From Tamarix chinensis (Eukaryota; Streptophyta; Magnoliopsida; Caryophyllales; Tamaricaceae): a DNA stretch of 64,000 bases. The notes beneath the pieces were generated by a model, which was given only the letters and a program-made list of their open reading frames with translations, did not search any database and had not been told where the DNA came from. The stretch lies in assembly GCA_030549775.1 (NCBI GenBank), contig CM060181.1:48676218-48740217 (forward strand), in the 5' to 3' direction. The first letter of the stretch is position 1; every line of letters starts with the position of its first letter. A program made the position numbers and the translations under genes. Below, piece by piece: positions 1-10,819 of this stretch.

Positions 1-760
1 AGTAATCTTATGATTGTCTCTAATATTTACAATGTAAAAAATGATAATTATATATTTTATAGTCATATTATGATCACGTTTATTTTATAAAATTATCTTT
101 TTTTAAGTAATCAAATAAATGATAAATATCTTTGTTAGATTGAATCATAAAATATTTTTTATTGTTAAAAATTATAAATATTTTTATTATTTACATGTAA
201 AAATAAAGTACATATCATATTCTTATTTCATTTATCTTTATAAGTAATCTTATGATTATCCCTAATATTTATAATCCAGTAAATGATAAGTATACACTGT
301 ATCACATTATAATCATCTTTATTTTATAATTTCTTTCAGTAGGCAAATAAATGATAATAAATGAAAAAAATCTTTGTTAGATTGAATCATGCAATATTTT
401 TTTATTGTTAACATTAATAAATATCTTTATTATTTACTTGTGAAAATAAAGCGCATCTAATATTCTTATTTCATTTATGTTTACTAGTAATCTTATGATT
501 GTCTCTAAATGATCATAGTCATTATACATTTTATAGTCATTATAATCACCTTTATTTTATAAAATATCTTTTTACGAAATCAAATAAAAGATAAATATCT
601 TTGTTAGATTGAACCATGCAACCTTTTTTATTGACTAAATTTATAAATATCTTTATTATTTACTTGTAAAAATAAAGCGCATCTAATATTATTATTTCAT
701 TTATGTGTAGTAATAATCTTATGATTGTCTTTATTATTTACAATATAATAAACGATAATT
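1..760. repeat. ~240-bp tandem repeat, just over three copies
   Basis: A unit opening with AGTAATCTTATGATT recurs near 1, 243, 486 and 709, so the period is about 240 bp (the last spacing is about 223). Each unit carries the same order of AT-rich landmarks: a TTTTATAGTCAT segment, CTTTGTTAGATTGAA and an AATAAAG box. Copies are clearly diverged. The array is cut by the window start, so its true length is unknown. It has no coding potential. It could be a small satellite or the internal repeat of a transposon. Confidence 0.8.
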
Positions 761-764
761 ACCT

Positions 765-1165
765 AGACTCGAATTTGAATCAACCCATCAAAACTTGACC
801 TAACTTGACCCATAAAGTTAACCCATTACTACTCAAACCCAACCCGTCAAATAGCACGAAATGACTCAACCCATCAAGTTAATCCGAAATAACTTGGACC
901 TTATAGAACTAACTAGACATATTATATAAAATGACCTGAATGGGCCGAACCCACCTAGTCATGTGAACTAGAAAAAAGACTCGAAGTCAACCTAACCCTA
1001 CTAGTCAGGTTAACCCAAAATGACCTAAAATGACCCTACATGACCCAACAAATTAACCCAAAATGACCCGAAACTAATCTGACCCAAACAAGGCAATGAC
1101 CCTAAATGACCCAATCCAAGAATGATCCGACGTGAACCCAGCCTAGCCAACCTGATTGCCACCAC
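765..1165. repeat. TGACCC-rich degenerate minisatellite
   Basis: A dense field of short units around TGACCCAA / AACCTGACC / TGACCTAA, much more C-rich than its surroundings. No frame is open for any length. This kind of short GACCC repeat is common in plant intergenic DNA. It sits directly after the 240-bp array. Confidence 0.7.
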
Positions 1166-1549
1166 TATTTACAAGTATATGCTCAAGTTCCGTTTTTAAT
1201 TTTCTTATAAATAATATTTTATTATATGTACCAAAAAATATAAAAATAAACATGCCTGTCAAGCATTATGGTTGGTTGTTATGATATAAGGTTCATACAG
1301 ATACAAATGATGTAGCAGTTTCATTGTAAATTTGCAAAATAATTTACAAGGCGAAACATGCTATAGGGTAGTCAAATTAACACTTGATTAGCATAGCATT
1401 GTTTTCTATGTTTGGACTTTTGAGATCAAGGCTTAACAATTCATTTCTTGTATAATATTTTAATTTCTAATCTAAAAAAAATACTTTTACCTAATTTGTG
1501 TTAAATTTTATTTTCATGAAATTAATTTATTTTATTTTTTATCAATATA
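1166..1549. other. AT-rich spacer, nothing recognised
   Basis: No repeat, coding homology or structural signal seen between the TGACCC minisatellite and the TGTAAC start of GL-F. Confidence 0.5.
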
Positions 1550-2650
1550 TGTAACATCCCAAAATCAACTACTAAAAAAATTTTATTTCGTGAAAGCTAT
1601 TATGAGTCCATATTCCATCACATTTTTAATGTAAGTACAAGGAAAATACGTTAAGTTTTAAACATGATATATAGATAATGAGGAATAGATAGATAACATC
1701 AGATATACTAGTAAATTTAAGAGATAATTCCAATATAAGAGTACTCAAAATATAGCAAAGGGATACATGGTTTCTAAAAGTCTAATAGAAGTCATTCAAA
1801 ACAAAACCTACCTAATGGTACCGGAATAACAACTCCATGAGCCAAACCCTTAATAAACAAGGATGCCACTCATCCATAGGTAATCAATGTCATCAAAGAC
1901 CTAAACACCATCAATAGAATCATTTGCTTATAGGAATAAGTAGGTGTCCAAAGAAATGGGCACATAGGTATTTGCCTACAGAGTCATATGATCAATTAAA
2001 TCGACATAGCATGGTGCACATAACTCATGGTACATATAAAATAAATCATGTGATAATGTATAATACAATCACATTCATAGAAAAATGTATACATACAATA
2101 TGAACCATGTTATTATCTCTATTTAGCTTTCACACAAGTCATTTCTTATTCTCACCAAGTAGGGGTGGTTAACAGCTAAAACTCCTTCTAAGGCATAATG
2201 CACCAAAAGACCACTATTTTTTTTTATTTTTTTAATGGAACCGCATAAAGTTGTTTCTAAGGTATAAAGCCTCTAAGGACTACAATACTAGAAATCTAAT
2301 ATTTAAGTACATTTACCCTCTATAGGCCAACATAATGAACTAGTATAATGTAGGTCTAGGGCCACTCTGGTTTTGAAAAAACTTGGACATAAATACATCA
2401 TTGTAAGTTTCTCTAAATCATGACACGTGTGACCTTTTCCTTTGATGTTTTCAAGATATTGTCTACTTACAACAAAGGTCCACACAAAAGCTTAATGTTT
2501 ATATCATTTATATCCATTTATTACTTATGTGAAATTGCTCCAACTTATTATGTTTTTAACATGAGATTAAGTATATGCTAAGGTTGGATAAGGAATTTTC
2601 ACATAAAAAAATATGAGAGATTCAAAAAACATTAAACTACCAATAAAAGA
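1550..2650 (+). mobile_element. GL-F: 5' fragment of a giant-LTR-family element
   Basis: Begins TGTAACATCCCAAAATC, matching the starts of GL-A to GL-E, and is followed by the same CTACTAAAAAAATTTTATTTCG-like run found at the starts of GL-B and GL-D (shown here only in part). Around 2160-2290 it has the family's CCACTATT / AAGGCATAATGC block. The GA-rich domain and the tail are absent; the copy stops where the Gypsy-1 LTR begins (2651). Part of its body may continue after Gypsy-1, at about 8516-9300, but I could not show that. It is more diverged than the other copies. Confidence 0.55.
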
Positions 2651-2824
2651 TGATGTAGGAGAAACCACTCAAGATTTTACATTCATAATTATGGAACCAA
2701 TTGTTCTTCATTTAGAAATGATTTCCCACAAAATTGAAGACAAAAGGATGGTTATGTTGCTAGTTATAGACAAAACATTCCAAATAAGCTACAAGGCGTA
2801 TATGTGCTTGTTCATGGCATGCAT

Positions 2825-3149
2825 AGTTTTAAAAATCGGACCGGTCATCGAACCGGTCTCATAACTGGTTCACTGGTTTAGTGGTCGAACCAGTGGTTTG
2901 GACTGGTCGAACTAGTGGTACATTTTAAGTCAAAAAATATGAAATATATAGAAAATTAAACTCTACATAAATTTGACCGGCTCCCGACCGGTTTTTTGAC
3001 CGATTCTAAGGCCGGTTTTTTGGCCGGTTCACCGGTTTTCACTAGTTCCGAGATCTTAAAAACTGGTACATAAAATTTAACCGGTGACTCGACCGGTTCG
3101 CCGGTTCATTGGTCGGACCGGCCAGTCCGGTCCGGTTTTTAATACAAGG
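2825..3149. mobile_element. ACCGG-rich foldback MITE
   Basis: The unit is bounded by matching inverted ends (GTTTTAAAAATCGGACCGG on the left; GTATTAAAAACCGGACCGG read from the right) and is filled with ACCGGT-type motifs. It has no coding capacity. The 11-bp word ATGGCATGCAT flanks it on both sides (2814-2824 and 3150-3160) and is single in the corresponding part of the other LTR (near 7748), so this is an insertion into the 5' LTR after the two LTRs separated. The duplication length suggests a hAT- or Mutator-type mover, but I cannot choose between them. Confidence 0.75.
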
Positions 3150-3412
3150 ATGGCATGCATGGAGTGCATGACTAAGTGCATGGGAAAAAGAATATATAGC
3201 TTAGAAGTGCATATTAGTTGATTTGGTTAATTAATTAATTAATTAGTAGAGTTAGAAATTACCTATTGAATAAAGTAGCATAAATCTACCTTTATGAAGA
3301 ATATTATATATTCTATTATGTTTTAGCATATTCTATAGTCTAGTATCTTTTAGCTAGGTATCTTTTGAAGAATTATGCTTTTTAGCTAGTATCTTGTGAT
3401 CAGTAGCTTGGC

Positions 3413-3420
3413 TATATAAA
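3413..3420 (+). promoter_or_regulatory. TATA box of Gypsy-1 5' LTR
   Basis: TATATAAA in the context TTGGCTATATAAAGCCAT. The same box and context stand at the matching place in the 3' LTR (8009-8016), while the surrounding sequence has diverged, as expected for an LTR core promoter. Confidence 0.6.
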
Positions 3421-3892
3421 GCCATAGAACCTATGATTGGAGATAGATCATTGATTGAATTGAAGTTGAATGCAAATTGCAAGTATTCAATTCTGTCCGA
3501 GTTCATCTCAAGTTTAATTGAATATGTGTGAATGATTGATCTTGAAACCCTTAATCTCTTCGTTCGTGTGAATTAGAGATTAAGTACTATCTTTCTAAAC
3601 TCCATAACCCATGCCATCATTAGCCTTATTCATCATCCAAACAAATTCCAAAATCAAAACCCTAACCCTAATTTTGAACGAAACCTAACCCTAACCCTAA
3701 TTTTTGGAAATAAACCCTAACTCATGACACCTTCTATCATTAAACCCTAATTGTTGAATCAAAATCATCATTATTTTATCAAATTTTAACATCCTCGTAC
3801 CTAATTCACCACTTTCTAATAATTCTCTTCCTAATTACAACATAATTGAGCATTAGTTTCACATAATTGATAATTCCATATTCCCACACGCA

Positions 3893-3905
3893 TGGTATCA
3901 AAGCC
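3893..3905 (+). other. Primer binding site, tRNA-iMet type (Gypsy-1)
   Basis: TGGTATCAAAGCC directly follows the terminal CA of the 5' LTR. It differs by one base from TGGTATCAGAGCC, the usual plant initiator-tRNA-Met primer site. Gypsy-2 has the same variant on the other strand. Confidence 0.8.
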
Positions 3906-4097
3906 TTAGGTTTGATCTATTGTGATCAAGATCCAATATTTCCTTATGATTCATGTAAGAACGTGCCTTTCCTTCAATATTCTTCATAGAATGTGTCTCT
4001 TCTTCAAGATTCTCTAAGAACTCATGAAGAAGACACCAAAATCTAATCACTTAGAGGCGTGTTTGGAGAAACACCACTCAACCGGTGAAGGGAGAAT

Positions 4098-5179
4098 ATG
4101 GAAAACCAAGAGGAGGACTTAAGAGATATTCTCAATGTCTTGGTGGATGAAATAAAGGAGGTAAATCTAAATTTGAGGAGAATAGAAAATTCACAAGCTC
4201 AAGGGTCACATGTGTAACAACAAAACCGAGGGAAACAAATGGAAGAAGACCATGTGAGAAGGGCATAAAATTAAATGGAGGAAGAAGAAGAGAGTATGGG
4301 AAATTATGTAATACCACATGAAACCTCAAGAAGAACCTAGGATGATGTGGAGAAGGGAATCTAATTTGATCTACCCAACTTTGAAGGTAATCTCGGCCTG
4401 GAATCTTTTCTCAAATGTTTGTAAATTATTGAATCTATTTTTGAGTATAAAGAGATTGATGATGAGAAGAGGTGCCAAATAACAATATTAAAGTTTAAAA
4501 AATTAGCTAGAGTGTGGTACGATAATTTTAAAAGGAGAAGGAAGAGAGTAGGAAAACTAAAAATTAGGTCATGGAAAAAAAACACTTGAAGAAGAAATTT
4601 GTGCCTTGATAATATGAGCAAGAGAAATTTATATAGATGACTAATTTAAGGAAAAGGTTGTGTGGAGTTGAGGAATATATTAGAGAGTTGGAATGATTCG
4701 TTCTAATGTGTGATGTCCAAGAAAGAGAAGAAAAAAGGTGTGCACAATTCATTGGAAAGCTAAATATGAACCTTAGGGAGAAGTCGGAGGTGTATCCTTA
4801 TGAAGTGTTTGAAGACGTAGCCAATTTAACACTCAAGTTTGAGAAATAGTTGAGTAGTATAAAGCCACTGAACAAGTCAACCAATGTTTCACATGGTTCA
4901 ACTTTCAAAAGGGTGTCGAAGCAACCAATTTCTCAAGCCACAAATAAAGATAATGTTATAAAGTTCACTTGTGAAGAAAAGAGTAAGGATCAAGTGGTTG
5001 ATAAGGTAAACAAGAAATGCTTCAATTGTAGAGGTTATGGTCACTTTACTCTGAATTGTCTAAGCCAAAAAGCATTAACTATGAAGGAGATAGCAAGTAT
5101 AGAGGCTTGTGATGAGAATAAAGACCTTGGTAGAGACCTTGAAGAAGAAAGTTATAGCTTGGAGGATGCCTTGAAATAA
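4098..5179 (+). pseudogene. gag relic (Gypsy-1)
   Basis: From an ATG at 4098 a broken frame carries retrotransposon gag wording. In the middle there is a FDLPNFEGN segment, then FEYKEIDDEK, then a WYDNFKRRRKR segment, as in Retrotrans_gag proteins. The last open part (4850-5179) ends with a complete CCHC zinc knuckle, CFNCRGYGHFTLNC (5018-5059), which in functional copies binds genomic RNA in the particle. Several stops interrupt it; TAG at 4847-4849 falls where the family usually has Gln. The protein would have formed the virus-like particle. It is not functional here. Confidence 0.8.
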
Positions 5180-5257
5180 GGCCAAGTGGATTGTTATGTG
5201 TTGCAAAGGGTGCTTCAAGTACAACAAAAACCTCTACTTAATTAAAGGGAGAAGATT

Positions 5258-5620
5258 TTGAAGGCCAAGTGTAGAGTTGGTGATAAAGTGTGTGAAGTCA
5301 TTATTGATAGTGGTTCATGCATTAACGTTTCTAGTGAGAAGATGGTGAGTAAGCTCAGTTGGGAAACCATAGTTCATCTAAGGCCATATTCACTCCAATG
5401 GTTCAATACTGACAAAGGTGTAAGGGTGACCAAACAAACTCTTATCTCTTTTAAGATTGAAATATATTTTGATTATATTTTATGCGATATTCTATCTCTG
5501 GATGCTTGTCACATTTTGTTGGGGAGGCTGTGGTAATTTGATAGGAAGGTTGATCATGATGGAGTCCTTAACGAGTATGTGGTGTGCAAGGGTTAAAAGA
5601 AGTTTAGGATAAAACCTAAT
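5258..5620 (+). pseudogene. retropepsin-type protease relic (Gypsy-1)
   Basis: The segment reads IIDSGSCINVSS, with the aspartic protease active-site triplet DSG(S) at 5306-5317. About 65 residues later comes CHILLGRLW, the usual second landmark (ILLGRPW) of plant Ty3/gypsy proteases. A stop follows the W, and homology continues weakly to about 5620. In an active element the protease would cut the gag-pol polyprotein. It lies between the zinc knuckle and RT, as expected for the family. Confidence 0.75.
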
Positions 5621-5872
5621 CTAGATGTGGAGGATTTTATTTTGAGGAATGAAAAAGGGGAAGGAACTGAGAGCATGCAGTGAAAAAAGGAAGAAAAAAA
5701 GAAGGTAGATGTTGAGTGTAGGAAGGGAAGAAAGAAGAGTATCATGAAGTTGTTGATCCTTAAAGAGTGTCAGATAAATGATACTATCAAAGGTGAGAAG
5801 ATATGCTATGCATTAGTGGTAGAAGAGGTCCAATGAGGAGAGAATGCTAATATGGATCCAAAATTATAACAA

Positions 5873-7180
5873 ATGTTGAGTGAGTATGCCAATGTTTTTT
5901 TAGATGAGTTGCCAATTGAGATACCTCCTTTGAGAGGTATTGAGCACACTATTGATCTTATGCCAGGAGTCCCATTATCAAATATGCTAGCTTACAAGTG
6001 CAATCCGGAGGAGGCTATATTTGGGAGAGTATGTGTTCATAAGGGTTCAAGCTTTGTTGGTGCCTAAGAAGGATGGTACTAGGAGGATGTGTATTGATTC
6101 AAGAGTAATCAACATCACAATAAAGTATATATTTTTGATGTCAAGATTGGATGACATGTTAGATGAGTTTCATGGTGTAGAGGTGGTCTCAAAGATTGAT
6201 CTTAGGAATGGCTATCATCAAAAGAGAATAAGGGAAGGGGATAAGTGGAAGACAGCCTTCAAGACTAATTATGGGTTATATGAGTGGTTGGTAATGCCAT
6301 TTGGGTTATGTAACACACCAAGTTACTTCATGTGATTTATAACTAAGGTACTTAGACCCTTCCTTGGAGTCTTTGTGCCTATTTACCTTGATGATATCTT
6401 AGTATATAGCAAGAGTGAGTTCGAGCACATACAACACTTAAAGAAGGTATTTGACAAGCTTAGAGAGGTGAAGCTCTATGGTAAGTTGGAGAAATGTGAT
6501 TTTATGATGGAAAGGGTGGTTTTCCCTATTTATATTGTGAGTGGAGATGCTATTAGAGTTAATCTATCAAAGGTGGAAGCTATCTAGATGTGGCCTATTC
6601 TTTCTAATGTCCATGAAGTTTGAAGCTTCCATAGGTTGGCCTCAATCTATAGGTGGTTCATAAAATACTTCTCTACCATTGCAGCACTTATCACACATTT
6701 GATAAAGAAAGGAGAGTTCCATTAGAATGATCAAGTGACAAAGGCTTTTGAATACTTGAAGACAAAGATCTCAAATGTACCAGTATTATCGTTACCTTAA
6801 TTTGATAAATTGTTTGAAGTAACATGTGATGTTAGTGGTGTAGGAATTGGGAGTGTGCACTCACAAGAATTAAAGCCAATTTCCTTCTTTAGTGAAAAGT
6901 TAAATGGTGCAAGACTCAACTATTCAGCCTATGATAAAGAGTTCTATGCTATTGTTCATTATTTGGAGATATGGAGCCATTACTTAAGACCTAAGCCTTT
7001 TGTACTTTACTTGAATCATGAGAGTTTGAAGTATCTACATGGCTAAAAGAAGTTGATTCTAAGACATGTTAAGTGGATAAGCTTATTGCAAACATTTGTG
7101 TTCTTTACAAGGTATGTGGATAGAAAAGAGAATGTTGTGGTAGATGCGTTATCTAGGAGGACCATAGTACTTACCATGAT
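5873..7180 (+). pseudogene. reverse transcriptase-RNase H relic (Gypsy-1)
   Basis: RT motifs follow in order: [42 protein letters not shown] and the catalytic YLDDILVYS box (YLDD codons 6384-6395 intact). Then come the connection and an RNase H start with CDVSGVGIG (about 6825), [11 protein letters not shown] and SHYLRPKPF. The tail VDRKENVVVDALSRR (to about 7180) is the standard RNase H end. There is a frame change around 6021-6067. TGA at 6333-6335 and TAG at 6585-6587 interrupt the frame where relatives have Arg (CGA) and Gln (CAG), which looks like C-to-T decay. It would have copied element RNA into DNA. Confidence 0.85.
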
Positions 7181-7582
7181 GGATGCAAAGATTTTGGGGT
7201 TTGAAATGTTGAAGAGTTATGATGCACAAGAGAGAGTGGAGTTCTTTCTAAAACTTCATCAACAAATCAAGCATAATATTGAGAAGGCAAATGAAGTATA
7301 TACGATAAGCGCAAACAAGCATAGGATTCAACATGCTTTTCAACCGGGAGATTTGATATGGTTGCACATGAGGAAGGAGAGATTTCATAATCTAAGGAAA
7401 CACAAGCTTATGAAAAGGGTGGATGGTCCTTTCAAAGTACTTTAAATGTTTGGAGAAAGTACTTATGAGCTAGATTTTCCATATTCATATGGTGGGTTAT
7501 CAAGGAAATTTAATGTTGGAGACGTTAGCCCATATTATGGCAATGTAAATTTGAGGGCAAATTCAAGCCAACAAGGGGATAA
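7181..7582 (+). pseudogene. integrase C-terminal remnant with core deleted (Gypsy-1)
   Basis: After the RNase H end the frame runs ILGFEMLKS (about 7195-7220) and then jumps straight to a late-integrase segment: KANEVYTISANKHR, FQPGDLIWLHMRKERF, KLMKRVDGPFKVL, and after a stop FNVGDVSPY. The HHCC zinc finger and DDE core that normally lie between are missing. Gypsy-2 shares GFEMLKELY and does retain that part, so the loss is a deletion of roughly 1 kb in this copy. This copy could not integrate itself. Confidence 0.75.
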
Positions 7583-8515
7583 TGATTTAGGAAAAAAAAC
7601 TCAATATTTGGCTTTCATAGTTACGGAACCAATTTTTCTTAATTTAGAAAGGATCTACCACAAAATTGAAGACAAAAGGATGGTTACATTGCTAGTTATA
7701 GATGAAACGTAGCATACAAGCTATAAGGTGTATATGTGCATGTGCATGGCATGTGTGGAATTCATGGCTACATATATGGGGGAAATCATATGCAGTTAGG
7801 AAGTGCATATTACTTAATTTTGTTTCTTAATTAATTATGTAGTAGAGATAGAAATCAACCAGAGAATAAAGTATCATAAATCTACCTTTTTGAAGAATAT
7901 TCTATGTTATAGTATCTTTTAGCATATTCTATATTCTAGTATGTTTTAGTTAGGCATCTTTTGAAGAACTATGCTTTTTAGCTCATATATTGTAATTGGT
8001 AGCTTGGTTATATAAAGCCATAGAATCTAAAATTGGAGATAGGTCATTGATTGAATTGAAGTTGAATGCAAATTGTAAGTATTCAATTCTATCTGAGTTC
8101 ATCTCAAGTTTAATCAAATCCGTGTGAATGATTAATCTTGAAACCCTTAATCTATTTGTCCATGTGAATTATAGATTAAGTATTATCTTTCTAAACTCCA
8201 TAACCCATGCCATCATTAGCCTTATTCATTGCCCCAACACATCCCAAAATCAAAATCCTAATTTAAAACCTTAACCCTAATTTTTGAACCAAACCCTAAC
8301 CCTAACCCTAATTTTCAAAACTAAACCCTAACCCTAACCTTAACCCATGACAACTTAAATTATTAAACCCTAATTTTCAAATCATCATCAACATTATTCT
8401 ATCAAATTCAAACATCCTCATACATAATTCAACACTTTTGAATCATCCTCTTCCTAAGTACAATATAATTGAGCATTAGTTTTACATAATTGACAATGCT
8501 ATTTTCCCATACACA
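7583..8515 (+). repeat. Gypsy-1 3' LTR
   Basis: Starts TGATTTAGG after the purine tract AAGGGGATAA and ends CCCATACACA. It is 933 bp, the uninterrupted version of the 5' LTR. TATA box at 8009-8016; telomere-like AACCCTA repeats at about 8270-8340. Confidence 0.85.
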
Positions 8516-9451
8516 TCAAAAGGTAGCAGAGATTGATTACAAAAAAAAAGGTACTTAACTCAGGATTTTCACTTGGAAATACCCTTAAGGTATATCATGA
8601 AGCCATATGCGTCTTAAGAGATTATAGTAGGGTGAAGAACTAAAATACCCCTAAAACATCTAAATCCATTACTTGGTAATTAAAACACCCAAATGAATTC
8701 ATATAAACTCCAAAATAAGGACAATACTTAAACATTTTATATTAATCACACTTAACCCAAAACTAATTTAAAACTTCTTGATGAGAAAAAAAGGGCCAAA
8801 ATACTCCTAGGATTTTCTAGGTCCATATTAGCCATTTTAACTTAGATTAATAACCAATGTTAATCACCATTAACCTAAATGATATAGTCAGCATCCACAA
8901 CTCATTTTAAACCCACTTAATTACTCAACACCTCAAAATTCCAAAGTTAAAGTGAAAAAAATGGTTATACCCTCATTCACACTAATTATCATCGACACTT
9001 AATAAATTCATAACAAACCCAAACTCTAAATCCTGTCAAATAATATATCAACATTTAGTTAAAGTACGTAGTAAAAATAATGGTAAACTCAAAATTCACA
9101 AAAAAAATTTATAAAATACCAAAATTAGCCTTGGGTTAAAATAGCAATAAAAGCCAAAATTTAATTAGACTTCAAAGGTTCTCAAATTTACAACTAAGTT
9201 TCTATACCCTAATATATACATGTGCATGCTAAAAGGATGTTAAAATCAACAAAACTTTAATGTGATAATAAGGGCTTCTGCATTTTCTTTTCCAACCAAA
9301 CATGAAATAAGTCATGCACTGGTACATAGATTGGAAGAAAAACTGACAATATAAGATGGTTTAAAGATAATATGTTTTAAACACCCTTGTCTAGTAAGAA
9401 AAAACATGAAGGAAACTTTTTTACTAGAGAAATGAAAGTATACTCAATGGT
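8516..9451. other. AT-rich stretch, no gene recognised
   Basis: No coding homology. The AAATACCCCTAAAA / CCATTAACC wording resembles the bodies of GL elements (compare 62.0-62.6 kb), so this may be part of GL-F displaced by Gypsy-1, but I cannot align it confidently. Confidence 0.35.
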
Positions 9452-9676
9452 TTAGTATAATAATTGACACATATACACGTACTAAAAGAGCTCATTTTTA
9501 GTGAAGGTATGTATGGTGGTTATTATATCAAATTATCATGCATACTTCTATTATTCCTTTTTTTTTAAATTTGATATTTAATCATGCACAATAGTTTGGT
9601 TGAATAACCATTGTGTATACTTCTACTAACAAAGTGATCTCTTTGTGAGGGTGTAAAAGATAATTATTATACTAAG
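9452..9676. mobile_element. Foldback MITE with long inverted arms
   Basis: Two inverted arms of about 80 bp enclose a ~65-bp AT-rich centre. The left end begins TTAGTATAATAATT; the right end read backwards is the same, CTTAGTATAATAATT. Deeper inside, GAAGGTATGTATGGTGGTTAT on the left answers ATAACCATTGTGTATACTTC on the right. There is no coding capacity. The arms are imperfect, so it is old. I cannot fix the target duplication, so the superfamily is unknown. Confidence 0.6.
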
Positions 9677-9789
9677 ACTTCCATATATACCTTTTCCCTT
9701 TTTTCTCTCTTATGTACTTCATCATTGTTTATCCTAGATCACTCCCCATACATTTTCATTTATGAAACTCAATATACATAAATAAATAC

Positions 9790-9827
<38 letters not shown>

Positions 9828-10439
9828 TCACAGAGAGTGAGTGAGTGAGAGTGAGAGAGAGAGCATTAAAACCATTTGAAGTGAATGTTCCCCTAGTACT
9901 ATCTTCATCCTCTTACAACTAGTTTTCCTTATTTTTCTTCTCCCCCTCTTTGATGTTGTCATCCTACTCCTCCTTTATTCACAGTATGCTACATTATTCC
10001 TTTCTTATTTTTGATATTTAAGTTTTATTGAGAAAGTATGCATCTTTGAAATACACTAAATTTTGCTTTTGTCTTTCAAACTTAAACTAATCCATGTATA
10101 TTTATACTATAAATGTTTTTGTGATGCTTATTTATTCATTTGATGCTTGTAGTTTTTTCTTTGATATATCTTGTGGATGTGAAGATTGTTATCACATCAA
10201 AATATTTCTATAAATAGAAATATTGCAGAAATAGTGAAAATGTTATTGTGATATACTAGTTTGTGTTTTTTGCTTAACTTGACTAATATCATGAGATTCC
10301 CTATCTTTGTTGGTAATTGAGAATATTTTACTTCTAATTATAGATTAAAAGTGGATATATAATCTAATAGGTTTTCTAGATAGTATATAGATGGAGTTCT
10401 AGACTTTTTTTTATTAATATAATCATTTTAAATCAGAAA
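9677..10439. other. Pyrimidine-rich stretch with microsatellites
   Basis: (CATA)n at about 9788-9802 runs into (TA)n at 9803-9827, then a GA-rich tract GAGTGAGTGAGTGAGAG at 9833-9864, then CT-rich DNA. It lies upstream of the CACTA transposase relic and could hold that element's 5' region, but no CACTACAAG-type end was found here. Confidence 0.5.
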
Positions 10440-10819
10440 GATTCTTTGTAGATATATCCTTATGCAAATTGTGGAAATAAAATAAATAGAGGGGTAAATG
10501 AGATATGAGACTATTACATTATCTATAGATTTCATAAGAGTTATATTGGGTGGATATGGCATGGATAGTCACTTCTTAGTCAACCTAGTGTTGTTAACCA
10601 TCTTGATATTGAAGCTACCAACAACTTTACTGACATAGAAGACCTATCAAATAATATTGAATAGAATTTTAAAGATTATTAAGAAATGTTTGAAAATTTT
10701 GTTATTAATTTACATATGCCTTTGCATAATGGCTATACTAAATTAACAAAAATTTTAGTCATGTTATGATTATATAACTTGAAGGTGGGTATGAGATATG
10801 GCAATAAAAGCTTCACTTA
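10440..10819 (+). pseudogene. CACTA TNP2 transposase, N-terminal piece
   Basis: The translated wording matches the start of plant TNP2-type transposases: a degenerate cysteine segment, then FHKSYIGWIWHG (transposase-associated domain), SQPSVVNHLDIEATNNF, EDLSNNIE, and PLHNGYTKLTKILVML ending in NKSFT. Several stops and shifts are present. The coding sequence stops abruptly at ACTTA (10815-10819) and resumes at 16919 after ACTTC, so that KSFT-SFLELLKEM reads through. This N-terminal part of the protein precedes the catalytic domain, which would cut the CACTA ends. Confidence 0.7.

Larger units (their letters stand above)
2651..3892 (+). repeat. Gypsy-1 5' LTR (with MITE inside)
   Basis: Starts TGATGTAGGAGAAA and ends CACACGCA. 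Homologous along its length to 7583-8515 apart from the inserted MITE (2825-3149). Contains a conserved TATATAAA box at 3413-3420 and AACCCTA-type telomere-like repeats at 3660-3720. A short open frame at its start is also present in the 3' LTR and is probably leftover pol C-terminus reading into the LTR. Confidence 0.85.
2651..8515 (+). mobile_element. Gypsy-1: two-LTR Ty3/gypsy retrotransposon relic
   Basis: The element has LTRs of about 0.9 kb (2651-3892 and 7583-8515, the first enlarged by a MITE), a tRNA-iMet-type primer site right after the 5' LTR, and remains of gag, protease, reverse transcriptase, RNase H and the C-terminal end of integrase, in that order, which is the Ty3/gypsy order. 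A purine-rich AAGGGGATAA precedes the 3' LTR. Many stops and frameshifts plus strong LTR divergence show an old, dead copy. I see no chromodomain. No clear target duplication remains: 5' flank AAAGA, 3' flank TCAAA. It belongs to the same family as Gypsy-2 (25247-33738), sharing LTR start TGATG, primer site and protease/RT wording, but in the opposite orientation. Confidence 0.9.

Noticed and set aside
3660..3720. Interstitial telomere / chromosome end
   Set aside because: The same run is at the matching place in the second LTR, so it is part of the element.
2651..8515. Endogenous pararetrovirus
   Set aside because: Clear LTRs, a primer site next to the LTR and protease-RT-RNase H-integrase order point to Ty3/gypsy; no movement protein or coat protein of pararetroviral type seen.
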